Below are positions 53,845 through 61,686 of a DNA stretch of 64,000 bases, one piece after another. Source of the stretch: Hyphomicrobiales bacterium (lineage in GTDB: Bacteria > Pseudomonadota > Alphaproteobacteria > Rhizobiales > Rhizobiaceae); NCBI GenBank assembly GCA_900472175.1, contig UCHD01000005.1:372001-436000 (forward strand), in the 5' to 3' direction. Positions within the stretch are counted from its first letter, which is position 1. The number at the start of each line of letters is the position of its first letter. Under the pieces are notes generated by a model that saw nothing but the letters and a program-made list of their open reading frames with translations, was not told the DNA's origin and searched no databases. The position numbers were made by a program, and so were the translations under genes.

Positions 53845-54180
53845 ATGCGGAAACTCATACCCCTGACAGTTGCTGCTGCGGCGCTCGCTTTAGCGGCCGT
53901 ACCGTCCGCCTATGCGACCGAAACAATCGGCACCATCCTGTTCGGCCATCCCATGGAACCCGGTATTGCCGTTGTCATGGTGAGGACGGGCGATCGCGGC
54001 GGTGATCGTGCCCCGGCGATCTTCCGTGACCCGTCCGCAGAGATGCGCGCACGGGCACAGGCGGAAATTGCCTCCAATCCGGTGATCAAGGCGTCTCTGG
54101 AACGCCGCAATATTCGGGCGCACAATGTGCTCGCCATTCAAACCGCGCTGGATGGCAGCAAGATCATTTATGCACGATGA
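53845..54180 (+). CDS. Secreted protein of unknown function, tandem paralogue 1
   Basis: Exported protein of 111 residues: MRKLIPLTVAAAALALAAVPSAYA is a signal peptide. The mature part shares its ending (NVLAIQTALDGSKIIYAR) with the next two genes, which end NVNGVQTAFNGGKIVYVK and NVVGIQTAFSGGKIVYVR. It lacks the QQVPRTYRYPS block present in copies 2 and 3 and has IFRDPSAEMRARAQAEIASN in its place, so it is the most diverged. GAAGGAGAA precedes the ATG. No known family. Confidence 0.8.
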   Translation: MRKLIPLTVAAAALALAAVPSAYATETIGTILFGHPMEPGIAVVMVRTGDRGGDRAPAIFRDPSAEMRARAQAEIASNPVIKASLERRNIRAHNVLAIQTALDGSKIIYAR

Positions 54181-54231
54181 TTTGGCCTGGTGCGCCTGGT
54201 CGCAACCGTTGCCTCTTGAAGGAGAATGACA

Positions 54232-54582
54232 GTGAAAAAGATCGTCACGCTTGTCCTTGCCGCCGCCCTTTTGGCTCCCGCCGGTGCTGGTCTTTCGACA
54301 GGAGCTGCCTATGCCCAGAGGGCGCCGACCGCTCGCCAGGCCGCCAACACCAATCCTCGCGTCACGGTGATCATCATCCGCGACTATATCGGCCCGGATG
54401 ATTTCCAGCAGGTGCCGCGCACCTACCGCTATCCGTCGGCGCAAACCTATGCCAGGGGGCAGGAAGAAATCCGCAACACCCCCAACATTCGTGCGGCTCT
54501 ACAAAAGCGCGGCATTCCGGCGCGCAATGTCAACGGCGTCCAGACCGCCTTCAACGGCGGCAAGATTGTTTACGTGAAGTGA
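54232..54582 (+). CDS. Secreted protein of unknown function, tandem paralogue 2
   Basis: Exported protein of 116 residues. I start at the GTG at 54232 because GGAG lies seven bases upstream, whereas the ATG at 54226 is only two bases from it; either gives a signal peptide (VKKIVTLVLAAALLAPAGAG...AYA). The mature domain starts with VTVIIIRDYIG and holds QQVPRTYRYPSAQTYARGQ and RNVNGVQTAFNGGKIVYVK. It follows copy 1 by 51 bp. Function unknown. Confidence 0.8.
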   Translation: MKKIVTLVLAAALLAPAGAGLSTGAAYAQRAPTARQAANTNPRVTVIIIRDYIGPDDFQQVPRTYRYPSAQTYARGQEEIRNTPNIRAALQKRGIPARNVNGVQTAFNGGKIVYVK

Positions 54583-54705
54583 GCGGGAGGCGGCGCCAGT
54601 AAATGCGGCTTCCTACCGCTGAAACTATCGCGAGCAGCTGGCCGTTCCTGTTGCGGTGCCGATATTTGATCGTCTTCGCCACCTGGTGCATCTGAGGAGA
54701 AGGAC

Positions 54706-55029
54706 ATGCGTAAACTGGTCATGCTCGTGTTTACCGTCCTGATCGCAGCGATGCCGCTCGGCAGCTTCGCGAAAGCGCGCGATGTGAATTCCGGTCCGGT
54801 CAGCATCACCGTCATCATCATCAAGGACGAGGTGGACGACGACGACGAGACGCAGCAGGTCCCGCGGACCTACCGTTACCCCTCGCCACAGACCATCGCC
54901 AAGGCGCAGGACGAAATCCGCTCCAACGCCTATCTGAAGAACTTTCTTCTGAAAAAGCGCGTCCAGTTGCGCAATGTCGTCGGCATCCAGACCGCCTTCA
55001 GCGGCGGCAAGATTGTTTATGTAAGATAA
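54706..55029 (+). CDS. Secreted protein of unknown function, tandem paralogue 3
   Basis: Exported protein of 107 residues with signal peptide MRKLVMLVFTVLIAAMPLGSFA. The mature domain parallels copy 2: ITVIIIKDEV, an acidic DDDDET insert, QQVPRTYRYPSPQTIAKAQDEIRSN and RNVVGIQTAFSGGKIVYVR. It lies 123 bp after copy 2 with its own GAGGAGA site. With no cysteines and a strongly basic C-terminal half, it may bind nucleic acid or acidic polysaccharide, but that is speculation. Confidence 0.8.
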   Translation: MRKLVMLVFTVLIAAMPLGSFAKARDVNSGPVSITVIIIKDEVDDDDETQQVPRTYRYPSPQTIAKAQDEIRSNAYLKNFLLKKRVQLRNVVGIQTAFSGGKIVYVR

Positions 55030-55231
55030 TCGGCTGCTGGCGCAGGGCCGTCACTGCCGTTTGCGTGTTCCAAACAGCCTGCCGGCGCTCATCAATGTTC
55101 CCGAAGCACTCATCACGAACATTGAAATGTTCATGGATTGTTTCCCTTAAAATTTTCCGATACAGACGATTTTCCTGTCATGTTCGCGTTCTGTATCCGC
55201 GCGCCTCCGGATGCCCGTTAAGGTTTGTTCG

Positions 55232-55954
55232 ATGATCGATCCGAAATCAGCGCGGCGTGGCCTCTTCCTGGTCTTTCTCATTCTGTTCCTCGATATCATG
55301 GGCATCGCCATCATCGTGCCGGTGCTGCCCGCCTATCTGAAGGAGCTGACCGGCGATACGATCAGTGAGGCGGCGGTCGATGGCGGCTGGCTGCTTCTGG
55401 CCTATTCCGCTGTCTGGTCCTTCGTCGCCTCCTATCGTTATGACTGGAGCGAGGGACAGATCGGCCTGTCGCTCGGCATCTTCGGGATTTGCGGGGCTTT
55501 GGTGATGGGCTTTGTTCTCCCCAAGGCCATTCCGCTGCTCGGCGAATGGAAGGCGGGAGCCGTCGGGCTGATCTTTACCGGCCTCGGCCTTGCCGGTTAC
55601 GCGCTGTCGTTCCAGGGCTGGATGATCTATGCGGTCATCCTTGCCACCTGCCTCGAAGCACTCGCCGATCCGCCCTTGCGCAGTATCGCTTCGGCCAAGG
55701 TTCCACCGTCGGCGCAGGGCGAGTTGCAGGGCGCCCTGTCAAGTATTTCCAGCTTCACGACGATCCTCGGGCCGCTGATGTTCGCGCAGATCTTCAGCGT
55801 CTTCACGGCGGCGCAGGCACCGGTCACGTTTGCCGGCGCGCCCTATGTTCTGGGTGCCATCTTCGTCGCGCTAGCCATTGCCGTCTACATCCTAAAGGTG
55901 CGGCCGGCGCAGGCGCCGGTCGATGATGGCGGGGCGGTCAAGCAGGCGGTTTGA
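55232..55954 (+). pseudogene. Tet-type MFS efflux protein with internal in-frame deletion
   Basis: Open frame of 240 residues. Residues 1-55 match the start of TetA-like drug pumps (GLFLVFLILFLDIMGIAIIVPVLPAYL ... GGWLLLAYS). The sequence then jumps directly to AVWSFVASYRYDWSEGQIGLSLGIFG, which in full proteins lies about 165 residues further on. Helices 2 or 3 to 7 and the GNLSDRFGRRP loop motif are missing; the C-terminal half is intact (LRSIASAKVPPSAQGELQGALSS). The frame is kept with no stop. It is unlikely to pump tetracycline and is best seen as a deletion remnant. Confidence 0.75.
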
Positions 55955-56126
55955 CCGGTTTTCCAGCGGTTTGCGCACGAAAAACGATCAAGTTTTGTGA
56001 TGTTTGGATGAAAAAATAAGCACATTCGCCGTTCTGGCTGGTGCTTTTCAGCCGGTTGTTCTATTTCGAAATCTTCCGTCTTGCGGCCCATACCGGTTGC
56101 GACGAAGCCAAAGGCCTATCCTCATC

Positions 56127-57545
56127 ATGCTGACTTCAACCCAGAGCGACACGGGCGTCCGCACCGATAATTCCTGGTCCGCGCATTATCGCGCCACCAT
56201 TGCACTTGGCGTGCCCTTCGTCGGCGCCCAGCTAGCGCAGTTTGCCATCCATGCCACCGACGTGCTTATGGTCGGCCGTCTCGGCACGACCGAGCTTGCG
56301 GCGATGGTTCTCGCCGCGCAGATGTTTTTCACCATCTTCATTTTCGGCTCCGGCTTTGCCAATGCTGTCGTGCCGATCGTGGCGCAGGCAGAAGGCCGCG
56401 GCGACCGCGTTGCCGTCCGCCGCGCCGTGCGCATGGGCATGTGGGCCGTGCTCGGTTACGGCGTCATCATGGCGCCGGTTCTCTGGCAGGCCGAGCACGT
56501 GCTGTTGCTGCTGGGGCAGAAGCCGGAAGTCGCAGCCCTTGCCGGAAGCTATCTGCACGTTGCGCTCTGGGGCATGTTCCCGGCGCTGCTGTTCATGGTT
56601 CTGCGCGGTTTTTTGAGTTCTCTGGAGCGTGCCGGCATCATCCTATACGTGACGATCATCGTGCTGCTTGCCAATGCCGCGCTTTGCTACGTGTTCATCT
56701 ATGGCCATTTCGGCGCCCCGGCGCTCGGCATCGTCGGTGCCGGTATTTCGGCGCTCATCGTCAACACGCTGAGTTTCGTCCTGCTCTACATCTATATCCA
56801 GGCGCAGCCGCAGACCCGGGCCTATGAAATCTTCGTGCGTTTCTGGCGGCCGGACTGGCCGGTGCTGAGGGATGTCGTCAAGCTCGGCCTGCCGATCGCC
56901 GTCACCATTCTTGCCGAAGTCAGCCTGTTCACCGTCGCCTCGCTGCTGATGGGTATGATCGGCACCGTCGAACTTGCCGCCCACGGCATTGCACTGCAGT
57001 TTGCCTCCGTTGCCTTCATGGTCCCGCTCGGGCTCGCGCAGGTCGCCACCGTGCGCATCGGCCTTGCCCATGGCCGCCGTGATGCGGAGGGGATCAGGCG
57101 CGCTGCAATCGCCGTGTTTGTCATCGGTTGCGGCTTTGCCTTCATCGGCAGCGCCGTTTTTGCGATTTTCTCGCATGAACTGGCGGCGATGTATCTCGAT
57201 ACCAACCGGCCGGATGCGGCCGAGGTGCTCGCCTATGCCGGTCCACTGATCGTCATTGCCGGCGCGTTCCAGCTGGTTGACGGCGTGCAGGCACTTGCTG
57301 CCGGCATGCTGCGTGGCCTCAAGGATACGACCGTGCCGATGGTGCTGGCGCTGGTTTCCTACTGGCCGATCGGTTTTGTTGCCGCCTATCTGCTCGCCTT
57401 CCATTTCGGTTTCGGTGGTGTCGGCGTCTGGTATGGCTTCGTGCTCGGCCTGGCCGCCGCCAGCGTCTCGCTGACCTGGCGCTTCTTCCTCTTCCTGAAA
57501 CGGGAACGGAAAATGCTGGCCTTGCCGGCCGGAACTGTTTTGTGA
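56127..57545 (+). CDS. MATE-family efflux transporter
   Basis: Inner-membrane multidrug/cation antiporter of 472 residues with twelve hydrophobic segments in two halves. ATIALGVPFVGAQLAQFAIHATDVLMVGRLGTTELAAM is the NorM-type beginning and VPLGLAQVATVRIGLAHGRRDAEGIRRA is the conserved second-half loop. The ATG at 56127 follows AAAGG; longer upstream starts are unlikely. The stop overlaps the GTG of a GNAT gene (GTGA), so the two are translationally coupled. Substrate unknown. Confidence 0.93.
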   Translation: MLTSTQSDTGVRTDNSWSAHYRATIALGVPFVGAQLAQFAIHATDVLMVGRLGTTELAAMVLAAQMFFTIFIFGSGFANAVVPIVAQAEGRGDRVAVRRAVRMGMWAVLGYGVIMAPVLWQAEHVLLLLGQKPEVAALAGSYLHVALWGMFPALLFMVLRGFLSSLERAGIILYVTIIVLLANAALCYVFIYGHFGAPALGIVGAGISALIVNTLSFVLLYIYIQAQPQTRAYEIFVRFWRPDWPVLRDVVKLGLPIAVTILAEVSLFTVASLLMGMIGTVELAAHGIALQFASVAFMVPLGLAQVATVRIGLAHGRRDAEGIRRAAIAVFVIGCGFAFIGSAVFAIFSHELAAMYLDTNRPDAAEVLAYAGPLIVIAGAFQLVDGVQALAAGMLRGLKDTTVPMVLALVSYWPIGFVAAYLLAFHFGFGGVGVWYGFVLGLAAASVSLTWRFFLFLKRERKMLALPAGTVL

Positions 57546-58111
57546 GCCGCGACATGCCGGAAGACGGCCTGAACCTTCAGCCGGAATTAAAAGGGGAGAC
57601 GCTGCTACTGCGTCCTCTGAAGGCCGATGACTTCGATGAACTCTACGCGGCCGGCAGCGATCCGGCCGTCTGGGCGGGGCACCCGATGAAAGACCGTTAC
57701 AAGCCGGACGTCTTCCGCCAGTATTTTGATGCCCAGCTGGCCAGCCGGAGCACGCTGGTCTTCATCGACCGGGCGACGGGCAAGCTGATCGGCTGCTCAC
57801 GCTATTACGTGGCGCCGGACCAGCCGCAGGATATCTCGATCGGCTTCACCTTCCTCAACAATGCCTATTGGGGCGGCGCTACCAATTTCGAGATCAAACG
57901 CCTGATGCTCGACCATGCCTTCAAGCGCGTCGATGATGTGTGGTTCCACATCGATCCCACCAATATCCGCTCGCAGAAAGCCACCGCCAAGCTCGGCGCC
58001 GTGCATGCCGATGATGCGGTGCTGGATATTTCCGGTTCGCCGGTCAACTGGATGTGCTTCCGGCTGACTCGGGATGCCTGGGGCCGGGTGAAAGCGGCAC
58101 AGGGGTATTGA
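57542..58111 (+). CDS. GNAT-family N-acetyltransferase (RimJ/RimL-like)
   Basis: Acetyltransferase of 189 residues resembling RimJ/RimL-type enzymes. It begins LKGETLLLRPLKADDFDELYAAGSDP; the acetyl-CoA-binding half has YWGGATNFEIKRLMLDHAF and IDPTNIRSQKATAKLGAV, the family's NxxSxxxxxKLG pattern. The GTG start overlaps the MATE stop by four bases, with GGAA seven bases upstream; an ATG at 57554 lacks one. The acceptor is unknown. Confidence 0.88.
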   Translation: MSRDMPEDGLNLQPELKGETLLLRPLKADDFDELYAAGSDPAVWAGHPMKDRYKPDVFRQYFDAQLASRSTLVFIDRATGKLIGCSRYYVAPDQPQDISIGFTFLNNAYWGGATNFEIKRLMLDHAFKRVDDVWFHIDPTNIRSQKATAKLGAVHADDAVLDISGSPVNWMCFRLTRDAWGRVKAAQGY

Positions 58112-58198
58112 ACCGGTAGCTGAATCTCTTTCGTGTAATTTCGTTCTTTATTTGTTCCGTTTTTCCTGTCATCTTGCGGTGATCAAAGGGAGGACGAA

Positions 58199-58582
58199 AT
58201 GACAGCATATGCAACTGTTGGAACACTGGATCATGCCATCTCGGTGGGATTCTATGATGCGGTTCTAGCAACCATCGGCTGGAGCGCGCACGCAAACTAT
58301 CCGGGCTGGCGTGGCTATACCTTGGGCGGCAGCGGGGAGGGGTTTCTGCTCTGGGTCTGCGAACCGTTCAACCACGAACCGGCGACCCCCGGCAACGGCA
58401 CGATGGTCGGCTTCATGGCGAAATCGCATGACGAGGTAGAAGCTTTTTACCGCGCAGCGCTCGCCAATGGGGGCAGCAGCGAGGGAGAGCCTGGGCCTCG
58501 TCCGCAATATGGCCCGGACTGGTACTCCGCCTATATGCGCGATCCGGCCGGCAACAAGCTTGCTATTGTCTTCAACGGCTGA
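58199..58582 (+). CDS. VOC-family protein (glyoxalase/bleomycin-resistance fold)
   Basis: Small metalloprotein-fold protein of 127 residues. TVGTLDHAISVGFYDAVLATIGW starts the first beta-alpha-beta module and YSAYMRDPAGNKLAIVFNG ends the second with the usual DPxGNKL motif. The likely metal ligands are not complete: His12 is present, but the usual second Glu near the end reads as Val, so catalysis is uncertain. It follows GGGAGGACGAA. A terminator lies just downstream. Confidence 0.88.
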   Translation: MTAYATVGTLDHAISVGFYDAVLATIGWSAHANYPGWRGYTLGGSGEGFLLWVCEPFNHEPATPGNGTMVGFMAKSHDEVEAFYRAALANGGSSEGEPGPRPQYGPDWYSAYMRDPAGNKLAIVFNG

Positions 58583-58586
58583 ATCG

Positions 58587-58623
58587 AAAAGCCCCGGTAC
58601 TCCATTGAGAGACCGGGGCTTTT
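58587..58623. terminator. Bidirectional terminator between the VOC gene and carA
   Basis: AAAAGCCCCGGT and ACCGGGGCTTTT form a 12-bp stem with a 13-base loop, in the gap between two convergent genes. T-runs close the stem on both strands. Confidence 0.9.
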
Positions 58624-58644
58624 GGCATTTTATGATGGTGGGTC

Positions 58645-59850
58645 TCAGCGTTCGGCCAGTGCCGGTTCGCCCTTCTTCTCGCGCACCAGATTGATGAAGC
58701 GGCGGAAGAGGTAGTGGCTGTCCTGCGGGCCGGGCGAGGCTTCCGGATGATGCTGGACCGAGAAGACCGGCTTGCCGGTGACGCGCAGACCGCAATTGGT
58801 GCCGTCGAACAACGAAACGTGAGTCTCTTCAACGCCTTCCGGCAAGGACTTCGAATCCACCGCGAAGCCGTGGTTCATCGAGACGATTTCCACCTTGCCG
58901 GTCGTGTGATCCTTGACCGGGTGGTTGGCGCCGTGATGGCCCTGGTGCATCTTCTCGGTCGTCGCGCCGAGTGCCAGGCCGAGCATCTGGTGGCCTAGGC
59001 AGATGCCGAACAGCGGGATGTCGCTCTTGATCAGCTCTTGGATCACCGGGACGGCGTATTCGCCGGTTGCTGCCGGGTCGCCCGGGCCGTTCGACAGGAA
59101 GATGCCGTCCGGCTTCTGTGCCAGCACGTCTTCGGCCGATGTCGTTGCCGGCATGACTGTGACCTTGCAGCCCAACCCGGTGAACAGGCGCAGGATGTTG
59201 CGCTTCACACCATAGTCGAGTGCGACGACATGGTGCGTCGTGTCGGCGTCGGCCAGTTCGTCAAAACCCTCGTTCCACACCCAGGGCTTTTCGCTCCAGT
59301 GCGAGGTCTGGCCGGAGGAGGCGACCTTGGCGAGATCGAGACCTTCAAGCCCGCTCCAGGCCTTGGCTTCGGCCTTCAGCGTCTCGATGTCGAAAACGCC
59401 GTTCGGGTCATGGGCGATGACCGCGTTCGGCGCGCCGTTCTCGCGGATCCAGGCGGTCAGCGCGCGGGTGTCGATGCCGCACATGCCGATGATGCCGCGG
59501 GCCTTCAGCCAGGCGTCGAGATGCTTTGCGGCGCGGTAGCTGGAAGGATCGGTGATGTCGGCCTTGAAGATGACGCCGACCGCGCCGTGGCGTGCTGCCG
59601 GCGTCAGATCTTCGATGTCCTCGTCATTGGCGCCAATATTGCCGATATGCGGGAAGGTGAAGGTAACGATCTGGCCGAGATAGGACGGATCGGTCATGAT
59701 CTCCTCGTAGCCGGTCAGCGCGGTGTTGAAGACCACTTCGGCCTGTACCTTGCCGGTGGCGCCGATGCCCTTGCCTTCGATGACGGTGCCATCGGCCAAA
59801 ACGAGCAGGGCGGTTGGTTTTGCGGTGGTCCAGGGGGCTGTCGCGGTCAT
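58645..59850 (-). CDS. carA: Carbamoyl-phosphate synthase small subunit
   Basis: Glutaminase subunit that supplies ammonia to CarB. The 401-residue protein has the N-terminal domain (ALLVLADGTVIEGKGIGATG, FNTALTGYEEIMTDPSY) and a class I amidotransferase domain with the catalytic cysteine in LFGICLGHQMLGLALGA and the His-Glu pair in FSVQHHPEASPGP. The ATG at 59850 is preceded by GGGATGAAG; an ATG three codons upstream is less well placed. carB is about 10 kb away on the same strand. Confidence 0.98.
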   Translation of the reverse strand: MTATAPWTTAKPTALLVLADGTVIEGKGIGATGKVQAEVVFNTALTGYEEIMTDPSYLGQIVTFTFPHIGNIGANDEDIEDLTPAARHGAVGVIFKADITDPSSYRAAKHLDAWLKARGIIGMCGIDTRALTAWIRENGAPNAVIAHDPNGVFDIETLKAEAKAWSGLEGLDLAKVASSGQTSHWSEKPWVWNEGFDELADADTTHHVVALDYGVKRNILRLFTGLGCKVTVMPATTSAEDVLAQKPDGIFLSNGPGDPAATGEYAVPVIQELIKSDIPLFGICLGHQMLGLALGATTEKMHQGHHGANHPVKDHTTGKVEIVSMNHGFAVDSKSLPEGVEETHVSLFDGTNCGLRVTGKPVFSVQHHPEASPGPQDSHYLFRRFINLVREKKGEPALAER

Positions 59851-60135
59851 TGTCTTCATCCCGTTCAGGCGGCGCGTCTCGGACGCTCCCCAAGGGAACG
59901 CCGTCCGGCCTTTGTGGTTTGCAGGCGGTCAGATGCGGGCGATGGGCGCGCGCTGTCAGGCCTGGTCACGATGTTGGTGCAGGTGACGGTCAATAACTGC
60001 AGTGTCCGGCAAGGTCAATCTTCAAGACGGCAGGATCGGTCTTTTCCTGCGGCTTTTCCTGCGCAAACACGCATTTCGTTTGCTCCCGCTCGTCCGGCTG
60101 GTTTATGAAACGCCATCAAACAGGAGAAGATGAAG

Positions 60136-60591
60136 ATGCGCGATCAACTCGCTGCCGCCCTCAAGGATGCGATGAAATCAAAGGACGCCCCGCGCCTTTC
60201 CACCATTCGCCTCATCCAGTCCGAGATCAAGACCCGCGATATCGCCAATCGCGGCGCCGGCAAGGGTGATGCGTCTGACGACGAAATCCTGCAGATCATG
60301 GCCAAGATGGTCAAGCAGCGCGAGGAATCGGCAAAGATCTACGAAGACAATGCCCGCCCGGAACTGGCCGCCAAGGAACGCGCCGAGATCGTTGTCGTTC
60401 AGGATTTCATGCCCAAGCAATTGAGCGAGGCCGAGATACGCTCGAATATCGCCGCTGCGATCACCGAAGCGGGCGCCGGCGGGATCAAGGACATGGGCAA
60501 GGTCATGGCGGTGCTGAAAGAGCGTTATGCCGGCCAGATGGATTTCGCCAGGGCGTCGTCCGTTCTCAAGGAACTGCTGACAGCTGGCTGA
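60136..60591 (+). CDS. GatB/YqeY domain-containing protein
   Basis: Cytoplasmic protein of 151 residues with the YqeY fold, the free-standing form of the GatB tail domain that binds tRNA. Typical motifs are RDQLAAALKDAMKSKDAPRLSTIRLIQSEIK at the start and GAGGIKDMGKVMAVLKERYAGQMDFARAS near the end. The ATG at 60136 is nine bases from GGAG; one six bases earlier is too close. The C-terminus overlaps the convergent downstream gene by 26 bp. Often found between carA and dnaG in alphaproteobacteria, as here. Confidence 0.94.
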   Translation: MRDQLAAALKDAMKSKDAPRLSTIRLIQSEIKTRDIANRGAGKGDASDDEILQIMAKMVKQREESAKIYEDNARPELAAKERAEIVVVQDFMPKQLSEAEIRSNIAAAITEAGAGGIKDMGKVMAVLKERYAGQMDFARASSVLKELLTAG

Positions 60592-61462
60592 CGGCGGGGT
60601 TGTCTGCCGTTTTTTCCGGCGCGGCCAGCGCATGAAAGGCCGCGTCGATGATCGCGAATTTTTCCGCCTGATAGGTCCGGTATTCGCGGATAAACCCTTG
60701 CGAAAGCCAGAGCAAGTTCTTGCCGACACCGTTATCATGTCCAAGGCTGCCCATCTCGGCCGCCTTGTCCATCAGCCGCTTCAGGTGGGTTTTCGAAATC
60801 CGGTAGCGCTGGCAGATCTCAGCCGATGAGATTGGTCCGATCCGGATGCGGGGCGCGTCCGGATCGAAATCCCTGATCAGGGCAATCAGGCAATCCATCA
60901 CCACGCCGCCGGAATTGGCCCAGGTAAACAGATTGAACGTCTCGCCGGGATTGCGCACCGCATGATTTTCCAGAATTCCCTGCGCGATGGCGGGTTGCAG
61001 TCTTGCAAACAGCGCCGGGTTTTCCGCAAGCGCCACGGCCCTATTGCCACCGTCCAGCATGTCGAGAATGGCCAGATGCGTGTAAAGCCATTTGACGACG
61101 GATTCTATCGCGACATCGGTCGGCTCGAGCGGCCGCATACGATAATCAGGCGGGTTGTCGGCCGGACGCGCGAAGCGGTAGGCGAGCATTTCCTTGACGA
61201 AGGCGCCAGCGGTGTTGCGGCTGGCAATGCCGTATTCCAAGGCCTTCGCAACAAAACGACCGGCATAAAGGCCCTTGCCCGGATCGGCGCGGCGGTAATG
61301 CAGCGATAGGCCAAGTTGCCCCATCAGCCAGCGCTGCTGCGAAGCAAAGATCGAGCTCAACCGCGGATTTTCCGCAAACTGCGCTGTCATCTGCCGTGCA
61401 TTCTCCTGCATGGCGGCAAAAAAGACAGTGCTGGACACAAGATCGCTGGCAACGAGGGGCAT
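60566..61462 (-). CDS. Uncharacterised protein with C-terminal winged-helix-like segment
   Basis: Protein of 298 residues of no family I recognise. The segment PISSAEICQRYRISKTHLKRLMDKAAEMGSLG (about 225-256) reads as a helix-turn-helix with the pattern of a winged-helix regulator. The N-terminal 200 residues look mainly helical, with no membrane segment. ATG at 61462 has GGAAA upstream; one at 61495 is an alternative. Its last 26 bp overlap the end of yqeY on the other strand. A transcription regulator is possible. Confidence 0.65.
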   Translation of the reverse strand: MPLVASDLVSSTVFFAAMQENARQMTAQFAENPRLSSIFASQQRWLMGQLGLSLHYRRADPGKGLYAGRFVAKALEYGIASRNTAGAFVKEMLAYRFARPADNPPDYRMRPLEPTDVAIESVVKWLYTHLAILDMLDGGNRAVALAENPALFARLQPAIAQGILENHAVRNPGETFNLFTWANSGGVVMDCLIALIRDFDPDAPRIRIGPISSAEICQRYRISKTHLKRLMDKAAEMGSLGHDNGVGKNLLWLSQGFIREYRTYQAEKFAIIDAAFHALAAPEKTADNPAVSQLSAVP

Positions 61463-61686
61463 CGGTCGGTTTCCGGAGAGCGGGCAGCAATTCATTGCCT
61501 GTTCTTTAATCTGTCATCAACGGCCTATTCTGGGCATATGACATATCGATTCAAGGAAAGATCCGTCGCTGCAAAGCACCATCCCGTAGCAACGGCGCGT
61601 CAACCTGTGAATTGCGGGTATGATGTGCCGCCTCTGTAGCGCGGGCGCGGTTTGCCGCCTATATGAAAGCCAGCCCAGAGGTATCC

